Assembly (NCBI GenBank): GCA_902470065.1
Contig: CABRFA010000018.1
Coordinates: 1 to 17,028, forward strand
Length of the DNA stretch: 17,028 bases
Reading direction: 5' to 3'
Origin: an uncultured Collinsella sp.
GTDB taxonomy: Bacteria; Actinomycetota; Coriobacteriia; Coriobacteriales; Coriobacteriaceae
This document shows positions 5,735 through 13,164 of this stretch, piece after piece. A program made the position numbers and the translations under genes. Within the stretch, counting starts at the first letter, position 1, and the number at the start of each line of letters is the position of its first letter. The notes under the pieces were generated by a model. That model was not told where the DNA came from. It saw only the letters and a program-made list of their open reading frames with translations, and searched no databases.

Positions 5735-6784
5735 CTAGTACACCATGCCCATGGCGTCCTGAACCTCTGCCAGGGTCTGATCGGCGATCTCGTTGGCGCG
5801 ACGGTTGCCCTCGTGCAGGACGTCCTTCACATAGTCCAGATCGTTCTCGTAGCGCTGGCGACGCTCGCGGATCGGTGCGAAGTACTCGTTGACGGCCTCG
5901 GTCACGTACTTCTTGAGCTGGCCGGAGCCGCCCATGCCGATCTCCTCGGCAATCTCGACCTCGGAGCGACCGGTGCAGATGGCGGCGGTCGAAAGCAGGC
6001 CGGACACGCCGGGGCGGTTCTCGGGATCGAACGTGATCATGCGCTCGGAGTCGGTCTGGCTCTTCTTGATGCGCTTGGCCGTCTCCTCGGCGGTCATCGA
6101 GATGTTGATGGCGTTGCCGTAGCTCTTGCTCATCTTGCGACCGTCCAGGCCGGGCAGCAGCGGGGTCTCGGACAGCAGCGCGTCGACCTCGGGGAACACC
6201 TTGCCGTAGCGGTTGTTAAAGCGGCGGGCGATGGTGCGGGTGAGCTCGATGTGCGGCAGCTGGTCGCGACCGACCGGCACCACGTTGCCCTTGCAGAACA
6301 GGATGTCGCAGGCCTGGTGCACCGGGTAGGTGAGCAGGAGGCCGGTAAGCTCGTGGCCCGAGGCCTCCATCTCGGCCTTGACCGTGGGGTTGCGCGCCAG
6401 CTCGGCCTCGGACACCAGCGACAGGAACGGCAGCATGAGCTGGTTGGCGGCGGGCACGGCGGAGTGCGCGTAGATCATGGTCTTGTCGGGGTCGATGCCG
6501 CAGGCAAGGTAGTCCATGACCATGTTGTACACGTTGTCCTGGATGTGCTCGGTGGTGTCGCGGTCAGTGATGACCTGGTAGTCGGCGATGAGCACGTTGG
6601 TCTTGGCGCCCATGTCCTGCAGCTCAACACGGCCCTTGAGGGTACCAAAGTAGTGACCCAGGTGCAGACGGCCGGTGGGGCGGTCGCCGGTAAGCATAGT
6701 GAACTTCTCGGGCGTCTTGGCCAGGCCCTCGCGAATGGCGTTGCTCTTTTGCAGCGCGACTTCGTAGCTGTTCTCGTTTGGCAT
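5735..6784 (-). CDS. trpS: Tryptophanyl-tRNA synthetase
   Basis: Charges tRNA-Trp with tryptophan in the cytosol. The protein is 349 residues, normal for bacterial TrpS. Class I signature motifs are intact: TGRLHLGHYFG with HLGH at 41-44, and GRKMSKS with KMSKS at 217-221. Other matching parts are YQVITDRD (69-76), YPVHQACDIL (153-162) and VGRDQLPHIELTR (171-183), typical of the tryptophan-binding region. I chose the ATG at 6784 because the minus strand reads TAGGAGCAATC just before it; the longer frame to 6928 has no homology. Upstream is the tagO-like gene on the same strand with a 159-nt gap, so a separate promoter is likely; TATCAT (complement of 6816-6821) is a possible -10 with no clear -35. 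No T-box leader is seen. Confidence 0.96.
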   Translation of the reverse strand: MPNENSYEVALQKSNAIREGLAKTPEKFTMLTGDRPTGRLHLGHYFGTLKGRVELQDMGAKTNVLIADYQVITDRDTTEHIQDNVYNMVMDYLACGIDPDKTMIYAHSAVPAANQLMLPFLSLVSEAELARNPTVKAEMEASGHELTGLLLTYPVHQACDILFCKGNVVPVGRDQLPHIELTRTIARRFNNRYGKVFPEVDALLSETPLLPGLDGRKMSKSYGNAINISMTAEETAKRIKKSQTDSERMITFDPENRPGVSGLLSTAAICTGRSEVEIAEEIGMGGSGQLKKYVTEAVNEYFAPIRERRQRYENDLDYVKDVLHEGNRRANEIADQTLAEVQDAMGMVY

Positions 6785-6893
6785 GATTGCTCCTAACGTT
6801 CGTTCGCAGGTTTTGATGATAGCGTGTTTATTGAGAGGGGTGGGCGTGAGTGGGTGAGGGACTGCCAGGGGCCGGCTTTCAAGTCCGCCGCGG

Positions 6894-6925
6894 CGTTCGC
6901 GCGAACGGTTGCCAACGCCTTGGCA
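6894..6925. promoter_or_regulatory. Adjacent palindromes between the tagO-like gene and trpS
   Basis: CGTTCGCGCGAACG at 6894-6907 is a perfect 14-bp palindrome, followed at once by TGCCAA (6910-6915) and TTGGCA (6920-6925) around CGCC. No T-run follows on either strand, so they are not obvious terminators. They lie 18 nt after the tagO-like stop and ~110 nt before the trpS start. They may be protein-binding sites or RNA hairpins. Confidence 0.35.
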
Positions 6926-6943
6926 CATCCTCGGCAGCTTGCC

Positions 6944-8143
6944 CTAGAGCTTGTGGTGGCGCTCTTCTTTGCGCTCCTCGGCTGCCTGCTCCTCCTGCTT
7001 AAAAGCGGGGTCGTCGGGGGTGACGAGCTCGTCCTCGTGCGTGCGCTTGTTGTAATGGTGGCGCAGCACGGGCTCAAACAGATGCAGATGCTTGGCAAAG
7101 GCCGCCGAGCCAATGGCGAGCACGGTAAAGATGAGCACACGCATGGGCACCTCGACCTGGTTAATCGCGGCGGCGCCGGCCGAAAGCATGATGCACCAGG
7201 CATAGATGAGCAGCACGGCCTGTTTTTGGTTGTAGCCTTCTTGGATCAGGCGGTGGTGGATGTGGCCCTTGTCGGCCTGCCCGATGCTAATGTGGGCGCG
7301 CTTGCGGCGCACAATGGCGCTAAACGTGTCGATGATGGGCACGCCGGCAACGATGAGCGGGATGATAAGCGAGGTGAGTGCGGCGGTGCGGCTCACGTTG
7401 AGCAGCGAGATGGAGCCCAGCGCAAAGCCCAGAAGCAGCGACCCCGAGTCGCCCAAGAAGATGCTTGCGGGGTTGAAGTTGTAGCGCAAAAAGGCCAGAC
7501 AGGCGCCAAAGAGCGCAATGGAGAGCGCGGCGGCGTCGATGCGGCCCGAGAGAACGGCCATCGAAAACATGGTGAACGACGCGATGCCGCAGATGCCCGT
7601 GGCCAAGCCGTCGAGGCCGTCGATGAGGTTAATGATGTTGGTGAATGCCACCAGATAGATTACGGTGATGGGGTAGGCGAGCCATCCGAGCATGATCTCG
7701 CCGGGGGCAAACGGGTTGACGATGACGCCGATTTTTAGGCCGCCGATACAGGCGATAAGCGCGGCGAGGACTTGTCCGGCCAGCTTTTGCTTGGGCGTGA
7801 GCTGGAAGACGTCGTCGATAGCGCCGGTCGCAAAGATGACGGTAAAGGAGAGCGCCAGCATGGGGTAGCTGATGTGCAGACGGGGGTGGGGCACCAAAAC
7901 GGGCGGCCAACCCAGGTACCAGGTGCCTAGGATTTGCACAGTGCAGGCGACGACCAGGCCCAAAAACACCGCCGTTCCGCCCAAACGCGGGATGGGCTTG
8001 GTGTTGATGCGGCGCTTAGAAGGATAGTCGACGGCATCGAGCTTAATTGCCAAGCGCTTGACCAGGGGCACCGCGAGGAAGGTCGTGATAAAGGCCGCCG
8101 CTGCCACGCATAGGTACGGTATGTAGCTCGGGGATGAAGCCAT
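6944..8143 (-). CDS. TagO/WecA-type undecaprenyl-phosphate sugar-1-phosphate transferase
   Basis: A multipass membrane enzyme of the MraY/WecA/TagO family that moves a sugar phosphate, usually GlcNAc-1-P, from its UDP form onto undecaprenyl phosphate, starting wall teichoic acid or another surface glycan. Length is 399 residues with about ten hydrophobic segments. Family motifs: PSKRRINTKPIPRLGG (41-56), the Asp pair at 110-111 in ATGAIDDVF, NLIDGLDGLATG (172-183), FLGDSGS (229-235), and HIHHRL (294-299), which favours TagO/WecA over MraY. A charged, Glu/Lys-rich tail of about 40 residues follows the last segment. The start is uncertain: ATG at 8143 fits family N-termini, a TTG at 8161 would add six residues, and neither has a clear ribosome-binding site. 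No other glycan genes are nearby, so the end product is unknown. Confidence 0.9.
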   Translation of the reverse strand: MASSPSYIPYLCVAAAAFITTFLAVPLVKRLAIKLDAVDYPSKRRINTKPIPRLGGTAVFLGLVVACTVQILGTWYLGWPPVLVPHPRLHISYPMLALSFTVIFATGAIDDVFQLTPKQKLAGQVLAALIACIGGLKIGVIVNPFAPGEIMLGWLAYPITVIYLVAFTNIINLIDGLDGLATGICGIASFTMFSMAVLSGRIDAAALSIALFGACLAFLRYNFNPASIFLGDSGSLLLGFALGSISLLNVSRTAALTSLIIPLIVAGVPIIDTFSAIVRRKRAHISIGQADKGHIHHRLIQEGYNQKQAVLLIYAWCIMLSAGAAAINQVEVPMRVLIFTVLAIGSAAFAKHLHLFEPVLRHHYNKRTHEDELVTPDDPAFKQEEQAAEERKEERHHKL

Positions 8144-8381
8144 GAATCTAAAAACCGCCAAGCGTCGAAGGAAAAGGTCAGAAGAACGCCATGCGCAAAG
8201 GGCATAGCCGAACCATAATACTCGACCAAGGGGGGTACATGGAATTGCACGCAGCGATAATCACGCGCTTACCAGATATTGGGATGTTGTCGATGGCTTG
8301 TCGGGATGCCGGCGGGGATCCATATGGACTGTAATGGTGATTTTCGGCAAAAGAAAACCACCCCCCACGTTACGAAAATGA

Positions 8382-8520
8382 ACCCACCTAAAACAGGTGG
8401 GTGCCCTCATCGACTGTTCCAGCGTCCTTAACAACGAAGGATACCTGTACTAGGTACGACTGTGTGGGCTCCCTAAATAAACGCGACGGTTCACCCAGTT
8501 GCTCCGCGGGGGGCGGAATA
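8382..8520. other. Structured part of the 8144-8668 gap, candidate non-coding RNA
   Basis: The 525-bp gap between the divergent tagO-like and radical SAM genes has no credible gene. Its left part (8144-8340) would hold the tagO-like promoter; TATTAT on the minus strand is a possible -10. The right part is rich in small hairpins: ACCCACCT (8382-8389) with AGGTGGGT (8395-8402); TCCTT (8425-8429) with AAGGA (8437-8441); TACCT (8442-8446) with AGGTA (8452-8456); and long-range TTCC (8417-8420) with GGAA (8515-8518). On the minus strand the first hairpin is followed by TCATTTT, so it could end a minus-strand RNA starting near 8540 behind TTGTAA and GATAAA (16-bp spacer). Rod-like outline and size recall 6S RNA, but the outer pairing is weak and I could not confirm it. 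Confidence 0.3.
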
Positions 8521-8556
8521 CCTACATCATAAAGCGGCACTTTATCGATTCCAGTC

Positions 8557-8585
8557 TTGACATTACAAAAATCGTGTCGGACGAT
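8557..8585 (+). promoter_or_regulatory. Candidate promoter with overlapping dyad before the radical SAM gene
   Basis: A perfect TTGACA at 8557-8562 is followed 17 bp later by GACGAT (8580-8585), a weak -10. The dyad ATCGT (8571-8575) and ACGAT (8581-8585) covers the -10, a usual place for a repressor site. The predicted start near 8592 gives a leader of about 75 nt before the ATG at 8669. Confidence 0.45.
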
Positions 8586-8668
8586 TACGGCGCCTTGGGC
8601 TCGAGCCGTCTGTGGGGTTGATCCCTTTACGTTTGAGCTGCTGAATCGTTGTTTTGGAGCATGGTTTT

Positions 8669-9607
8669 ATGCCGACGTCGTTGACCGAACTTTTTTCGCC
8701 CGCCTGCCATTTGTGTCCGCGCCGTTGCGGTGCGGCGCGCGATGAGGGCGCGCACGGCGTCTGCGGTGCTAACGACACGCTCAAGGTGGCCCGCGCCGCG
8801 CTTCATATGTGGGAGGAGCCGCCTATCTCGGGCGAGGCCGGTTCGGGCACGATCTTCTTTAGCGGCTGCTCGCTCAAATGTATCTACTGCCAGAACCACG
8901 AGATCTCGACCGGCAATTTTGGCCTTGAGATTTCGCCTGAGCGCCTGGTCGAGATTATGCTGGAACTGCAGGACCAGGGTGCCAACAACATCAATTTGGT
9001 GACGGCGACGCACTATGCGCACCTGTTGCCTGCCGCGATTGCCGCGGCACGGGCGCGCGGACTGGTTATCCCAATCGTCTACAACACGAGTGGTTACGAG
9101 CGCGCGAGTGCCGTGGCGGCGCTGGGCGACCTGGTCGATGTGTGGCTCACCGACTTTAAATATGCCGATGCCGGGCTTGCGCAGTCGCTCTCCCATATAA
9201 AGGATTACCCGCGTGTGGCCGTGTCGGGTCTGGCCCAGATGGCGCGCGAGATCGAGCGCCGCGGGGGAGAGTTGGTGGACGAGGACGGGCTTATGAAGCG
9301 TGGCATGATCGTGCGTCACCTGGTGCTTCCGGGACATGCAGACGATTCGTGTCGCGTGCTGGACCTGGTGTGGCAGACGGTGGGCGACGTGCCGATCTCG
9401 GTTATGAACCAGTACACGCCCAATGCGCTCATGCGCGAGCAGGGCGGCGACCTGGCACGCGCCGTGACGCGTGAGGAGTACGAGCAGGTGCTCGACCATG
9501 CCGACGACCTGGGTTTTACGACGATGTTCTGGCAAGAGGGCGGCGCGGTAGACGAGAGCTTCACCCCGGCCTTCGACACCACCGGTGTTCTTACCAGCGC
9601 AAAGTAG
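8669..9607 (+). CDS. PflX-like radical SAM protein (COG1313 type)
   Basis: A 312-residue cytosolic iron-sulfur protein. The radical SAM cluster motif is FFSGCSLKCIYCQNHE with Cys67, Cys71 and Cys74, spaced C-x3-C-x2-C. Ahead of it lies a second cysteine set, CHLCPRRCG (Cys13, 16, 20) plus Cys32, characteristic of the PflX group and absent from plain pyruvate formate-lyase activases. Later parts (NINLVTATHYAHLL, VYNTSGYE, VWLTDFKYAD, HLVLPGHADDS) follow the family. Substrate and target are unknown; the group resembles glycyl-radical activases, but no glycyl-radical enzyme is next to it. ATG 8669 is chosen because TGGAGC (8655-8660) sits nine bases ahead; a TTG at 8654 would add MEHGF and lose that site. 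It appears monocistronic, followed after 8 nt by an inverted repeat. Confidence 0.85.
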   Translation: MPTSLTELFSPACHLCPRRCGAARDEGAHGVCGANDTLKVARAALHMWEEPPISGEAGSGTIFFSGCSLKCIYCQNHEISTGNFGLEISPERLVEIMLELQDQGANNINLVTATHYAHLLPAAIAAARARGLVIPIVYNTSGYERASAVAALGDLVDVWLTDFKYADAGLAQSLSHIKDYPRVAVSGLAQMAREIERRGGELVDEDGLMKRGMIVRHLVLPGHADDSCRVLDLVWQTVGDVPISVMNQYTPNALMREQGGDLARAVTREEYEQVLDHADDLGFTTMFWQEGGAVDESFTPAFDTTGVLTSAK

Positions 9608-9615
9608 TGCGTTCG

Positions 9616-9653
9616 TCGATGATTTTTCTGGGACGGGGATAAAAAATCATCGA
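9616..9653. repeat. Inverted repeat after the radical SAM gene
   Basis: TCGATGATTTTT (9616-9627) and AAAAATCATCGA (9642-9653) are perfect 12-bp inverted arms around a 14-nt G-rich loop (CTGGGACGGGGATA). It begins 8 nt after the stop. Neither strand has a T-run after the stem, so it is not a standard intrinsic terminator, although its position suggests a 3'-end role. The sequence is unrelated to the six-copy hairpin family in its arms. Confidence 0.6.
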
Positions 9654-9716
9654 GAGGATCGCCTGTTCGAAAAGTTGCCAAAATAGCCGCGCCCCAAAAA
9701 GACTGGTTATTGGGCG

Positions 9717-9744
9717 TTGACAGTTGGCGAGCCGTAGGTAAAAT
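9717..9744 (+). promoter_or_regulatory. Promoter of tRNA-Ala
   Basis: A perfect -35 TTGACA (9717-9722) and a -10 TAAAAT (9739-9744, five of six) are separated by 16 bp. The predicted start is near 9751, about 7 nt before the mature tRNA. This is the strongest promoter match I see in the window, as expected for a stable RNA. Confidence 0.8.
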
Positions 9745-9757
9745 ATCGACTTGTCCT

Positions 9758-9830
9758 GGGGACGTAGCTCAGTTGGGAGAGCGCTGCCGTCGCATGGCAG
9801 AGGCCGAGGGTTCGACTCCCTTCGTCTCCA
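9758..9830 (+). tRNA. tRNA-Ala (anticodon CGC)
   Basis: All four arms fold: acceptor GGGGACG with CGTCTCC, D-arm GCTC/GAGC, anticodon stem CTGCC/GGCAG with loop GTCGCAT, five-base variable loop and T-arm around TTCGACT. Total 73 nt. The anticodon CGC reads GCG. The G3-U70 wobble, the main alanine identity element, is present, as is A73. The genome encodes CC after A73 but then C, so the terminal CCA must be completed by tRNA nucleotidyltransferase. It has its own promoter and terminator. Confidence 0.95.
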
Positions 9831-9844
9831 CCCTTGGATTTGAT

Positions 9845-9876
9845 AAGCCGCTGACATTGTGTCGGCGGCTTTTTTT
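9845..9876 (+). terminator. Intrinsic terminator of tRNA-Ala
   Basis: A 12-bp stem, AAGCCGCTGACA (9845-9856) with TGTCGGCGGCTT (9860-9871), one G-T pair and a three-base loop, runs into seven T (9870-9876). It ends 18 nt before the next start codon, so the following gene depends on its own promoter or on readthrough from the tRNA promoter. Confidence 0.9.
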
Positions 9877-9894
9877 AAAAGAAAGGGCTATACC

Positions 9895-10353
9895 ATGGCC
9901 GAGCTTGAGTCCCAACCATTGTCCGACGAGGAGCGCGCTGAGTTGGAAGAGCTCCGCGCTGAGAAGGCCCGCCGCGAGGCTCGGGAAGAGGCCCGTCGCG
10001 AGCGTGAGGAGCTGGCTGCCCTGCGCGCCGAGCGTGCGAAGGCCGAGGAGGTCGCCTCGAACGCCGCATCCGAGCGCAAGCCCGCGCCCGCACCCAAGCC
10101 CGCTGCTGCGAAGCCTGCACCTGCCGCGCCCAAACCTCAGCCTAAAAAGGCCGCTCGTCCCAAGTCCGTCGAGCCCAAGCCGAGCCGTGACGAGATGACC
10201 TTTGCCCAGCGCATGGTTACCTCCAAGGAACCTACGGGCGAGAACGAGATCCCTGGCATGGCGCCGGCTCAAAAAATCATCATTGTCCTTGCCCTCATCG
10301 CGTTTGTCATCTTTATGGGCTACACGATCCTGACCAGCATGGGCCTGCTCTAA
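9895..10353 (+). CDS. Hypothetical coiled-coil protein with C-terminal membrane anchor
   Basis: I do not recognise a family. The 152-residue protein has three parts: a highly charged Glu/Arg/Ala N-terminal half (about 8-55) with strong coiled-coil character; a Lys/Ala/Pro-rich linker (about 60-98) with repeated AP and KP units, likely extended; and a C-terminal hydrophobic helix (about 124-147, around IIIVLALIAFVIFMGYTIL) ending five residues before the stop. There is no N-terminal signal peptide, so the likely topology is tail-anchored with the coiled coil in the cytoplasm. ATG 9895 follows GAAAGGG (9881-9887); the longer frame from 9859 would run through the tRNA terminator. It lies between tRNA-Ala and pncB. 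SecE was considered but its conserved core is absent. Codon use matches the neighbours. Confidence 0.75.
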   Translation: MAELESQPLSDEERAELEELRAEKARREAREEARREREELAALRAERAKAEEVASNAASERKPAPAPKPAAAKPAPAAPKPQPKKAARPKSVEPKPSRDEMTFAQRMVTSKEPTGENEIPGMAPAQKIIIVLALIAFVIFMGYTILTSMGLL

Positions 10354-10437
10354 CCTATTTGCATCGGGCGTTATGTCCGCATCCTCTGCTCTCGTCTAAC
10401 CCTCAAATTCTGTACCACACATCCGAAAGGTCGCCCC

Positions 10438-11943
10438 ATGGCTTTGACCGACATCTCGCATCCCACCGACATTGCAATGCTCACCGATCTGTACGAGCTC
10501 ACTATGGCCCAGGGCCTGTGGGAGAGCGGCAAGGCCAATGAGCAGGGTTGTTTTACCGCGTTTTACCGCGACCATCCCTTTGGCAGCGCCTATGCCGTCA
10601 TGTGCGGCACCGCCGAGCTGCCCGAGCTGGTCGAGAACCTGCGCTTTACGCCCGAGGATATCGACTACCTCGCATCGCTTGAGGCCCCGGCCGGCGGCGC
10701 GATGTTTAAGTCCGCATTCCTCGACTATCTGCGCGATTTTCGTGCGCATGTAAACATCGACGCCGTGCCCGAGGGCGAGCTCGTCTTTCCGCGCGAGCCC
10801 ATGGTGCGCGTCACCGGCCCCGCGCTGGAGTGCCAGCTGCTCGAGACGGCGCTGCTCAACATCGTCGGGTTCCAGACGCTTGTCGCCACCAAGACGGCGC
10901 GCGTGGTGCTCGCCGCTGACGGTCGCCCCGTGGCGGAGTTTGGCCTGCGCCGTGCCCAGGGCCCCGATGGCGGCCTAGCCGTTGCGCGCGCGAGCTACGT
11001 TGCCGGCTGCTCCTCTACGTCCAATGTGCTCGCCGGCCGCCGCTACGGTATTCCCGTCTTTGGCACGCATGCGCACAGCTGGGTGATGAGCTTCGATTCC
11101 GAGCTCGAGGCCTTCCGCGCCTTTGCCAAGTCGAGCCCCAAGAACTGTACGCTGCTCATCGACACCTATGACGTGCGCGAGGGCTGCGAGCATGCCATTA
11201 CGGTTGCCAAGGAGATGGAGGCGGTGGGCGAGCGTCTGTCGGCTATTCGCATTGACTCCGGCGACCTCGCCAAGCTCTCCAAGTATGTGCGCGGTCGTTT
11301 CGATGCCGAGGGCCTGCCCTATGTGGGGATCTCGGTTTCCAACGATCTTGACGAGTACACGATTCAGTCGCTGCTGGACCAGGGCGCGCCCATCGATAGC
11401 TTTGGCGTGGGCACCAAGCTCGCGACCTGCTACGACCAGCCGGCGCTGGGCGGCGTGTACAAGCTTTCCGCCCGTCGTGCGAGCGAGGCCGACCCGTGGA
11501 CGCCGGTGGTCAAGCTCTCCGAGCAGCCCTACAAGCGCACGATCCCGGGCGTGCAGCGCGTGCGCCGTTATTACGACGGCTTTGGCGGCCCGGTCTGCGA
11601 CATGATCTACGACGAGGACCATCTGGTGGGGGAGGGCGCCGCGCGCGGCAATACCCTCGTGGCCGTGAATGATGCCGCCCTGGTGACCGACGTGTCGGAG
11701 CTTGAGTATCGCGAGCTGCTGGTGCCGATCGTGCGCGATGGCAGTGCAGTGGCTCCGCGTGAGAGCATCCAGGACGCGCGCGAGCGCTGTGTTTGGGCGC
11801 TCGATCATCTGGACGCAGCTTTCAAGCGCTTCCTGTACCCGCAGACCTATGTGGTGGGCATGGAGCAGGGCCTGGCTCATGTGCGCGACGAACTCGTGCG
11901 CAAGAATATGGCTGCGGCCTCGGCTTTCCCCTGGGCAAAATGA
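10438..11943 (+). CDS. pncB: Nicotinate phosphoribosyltransferase
   Basis: Joins nicotinate and PRPP to give nicotinate mononucleotide, with ATP hydrolysis, in the Preiss-Handler route of NAD salvage. The 501-residue length fits the longer bacterial family. Visible features: the N-terminal TDLYELTMAQGLW (16-28), FGLRRAQGPDG (168-178), the GTHAHSWVMSF segment (209-219) in which His213 aligns with the histidine phosphorylated during catalysis, IRIDSGDLAKLS, and FGVGTKLATCYDQPALGGVYKL of the phosphate-binding region. ATG 10438 follows AAAGG (10426-10430). The gap to proB is 79 nt without a terminator, so the two may be co-transcribed, though their pathways are not directly linked. Confidence 0.95.
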   Translation: MALTDISHPTDIAMLTDLYELTMAQGLWESGKANEQGCFTAFYRDHPFGSAYAVMCGTAELPELVENLRFTPEDIDYLASLEAPAGGAMFKSAFLDYLRDFRAHVNIDAVPEGELVFPREPMVRVTGPALECQLLETALLNIVGFQTLVATKTARVVLAADGRPVAEFGLRRAQGPDGGLAVARASYVAGCSSTSNVLAGRRYGIPVFGTHAHSWVMSFDSELEAFRAFAKSSPKNCTLLIDTYDVREGCEHAITVAKEMEAVGERLSAIRIDSGDLAKLSKYVRGRFDAEGLPYVGISVSNDLDEYTIQSLLDQGAPIDSFGVGTKLATCYDQPALGGVYKLSARRASEADPWTPVVKLSEQPYKRTIPGVQRVRRYYDGFGGPVCDMIYDEDHLVGEGAARGNTLVAVNDAALVTDVSELEYRELLVPIVRDGSAVAPRESIQDARERCVWALDHLDAAFKRFLYPQTYVVGMEQGLAHVRDELVRKNMAAASAFPWAK

Positions 11944-12022
11944 TTCCTTGGGCGGTAGGGGCGAGTCACGCTCCCTTGGCCGCCAGCTCGGCCGTTCGCT
12001 GAACAGTTGATTGGTTTGACGT

Positions 12023-13150
12023 ATGACGACTTCTTATAAAACGATGGTGGTAAAGATCGGTTCGTCCACGGTGGTGGGCGCCGATGGCAAGGTCAACCGC
12101 GCCTTTATCGGCGGACTTGCCGATCAAGCCGCAGCGCTGCGCAAGCTCGGCTGGCGTCTGGTCGTGGTGAGCTCGGGCGCTATTGCCTGTGGCTATCCCG
12201 TGTTGGGCTTCGACCGCAAGCCGGTCGGCGACCTTCCGAGCCTGCAGGCCTGCGCCTCGGCTGGTCAGTGCATCATCTCGTCGGCCTACGACGAGGAGTT
12301 CCATGCGCGCGACCTGCTCACCTCGCTCGTGCTGCTCACGCGTCACGACACGGCGCGTCGCACGTCCTACCTGCACGCGCGCGACGCCCTGCTGCGTCTG
12401 GTGGAGCTGGGCGTGGTGCCGGTCGTCAACGAGAACGACACCGTTACCGTCGACGAGATCAAGTTTGGCGACAACGACACACTGGCGGCGCTCGTGAGCT
12501 GCCTGGTATCTGCCGATCTGTGCGTGACGCTCTCGGACATCGATGGTCTCTATACTGCCAATCCGCATGAGGACCCCACGGCCGAGTTTGTTCCTGTCGT
12601 GCATAAGATCGATGCCAAGATTATTGCCTCGGCGGGCGATTCTTCGACCTCGGTGGGTACGGGCGGCATGATCACCAAGATTCGCGCGAGCCGCATTCTG
12701 ATGACGGCCGGCATTCAGAGCGTGATTTGCTCGGGCGAGGAGCCCGATGCACTCGTGCGTCTGGCCCGCGGCGAGAGCGTGGGCACGCTGTTCGACCCGC
12801 CGGCGGAGCGCCTGGATATTGCGCCCCGCAAGCTGTGGATCGCGCTGGGCGACAAGGCTCACGGCTCGGTGACGGTTGATGACGGTGCCGCGAAAGCGCT
12901 GGTCGGCCACGGGTCGTCCCTGCTTGCGGTGGGTATTCGCGAGGTCGATGGCCAGTTTGCCGAGGGCGATGTGCTCGATGTGTGCGATCCGAGCGGTATG
13001 GTCGTCGCCCGCGGTATCGCCGAGGCCGATTCGGACGTGCTGGAGCTTGCAGCCGGCCGCCGCCAGGACCAGATCGCCAGCAACCGCCTGCTCGCTAACC
13101 TGGCCGAGAAGCCGGCGATACACAGGGATAACCTAATCGTCTTCGCTTAA
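12023..13150 (+). CDS. proB: Glutamate 5-kinase
   Basis: Phosphorylates glutamate to gamma-glutamyl phosphate, the first and normally proline-inhibited step of proline synthesis. The 375 residues form an amino-acid kinase domain (about 1-260) and a C-terminal PUA domain (about 278-366). Motifs: VVKIGSST (9-16), VVSSGAIACG (48-57), NENDTV (136-141), FGDNDTLAALV (148-158), SDIDGLYTANP (171-181) and VGTGGMITKIRAS (211-223). The ATG at 12023 fits homologues, but I see no good Shine-Dalgarno before it, so initiation may be weak or coupled to pncB translation. Its partner proA is 1.7 kb downstream on the same strand, separated by a minus-strand aminopeptidase gene, so the usual proBA operon is split. 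Confidence 0.95.
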   Translation: MTTSYKTMVVKIGSSTVVGADGKVNRAFIGGLADQAAALRKLGWRLVVVSSGAIACGYPVLGFDRKPVGDLPSLQACASAGQCIISSAYDEEFHARDLLTSLVLLTRHDTARRTSYLHARDALLRLVELGVVPVVNENDTVTVDEIKFGDNDTLAALVSCLVSADLCVTLSDIDGLYTANPHEDPTAEFVPVVHKIDAKIIASAGDSSTSVGTGGMITKIRASRILMTAGIQSVICSGEEPDALVRLARGESVGTLFDPPAERLDIAPRKLWIALGDKAHGSVTVDDGAAKALVGHGSSLLAVGIREVDGQFAEGDVLDVCDPSGMVVARGIAEADSDVLELAAGRRQDQIASNRLLANLAEKPAIHRDNLIVFA

Positions 13151-13164
13151 CCAATTGACGCTGC

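Noticed and set aside
5514..5738. Short + strand frame coding 74 residues in the gap before trpS
   Set aside because: It runs through the 18-bp inverted repeat and the trpS terminator and shows no protein-like conservation or ribosome-binding site.
6894..6907. LexA/SOS box
   Set aside because: Gram-positive SOS boxes have GAAC before GTTC; here the order is GTTC then GAAC, so the palindrome is the wrong way round.
8356..8376. Seventh copy of the repeat hairpin (AAAACCACC at 8356-8364)
   Set aside because: Only the outer nine bases match; there is no loop and no second arm, so at most it is a fragment and may be chance.
8472..8505. T-box motif on the minus strand of the 8144-8668 gap
   Set aside because: The stretch GGGTGAACCGTCGCG resembles the T-box but lacks the TGGN that pairs with tRNA, and the gene downstream on that strand is not amino-acid related.
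9895..10353. SecE preprotein translocase subunit
   Set aside because: Size and single membrane helix are roughly compatible, but the conserved SecE core before the helix is missing and neither nusG nor ribosomal genes are adjacent.
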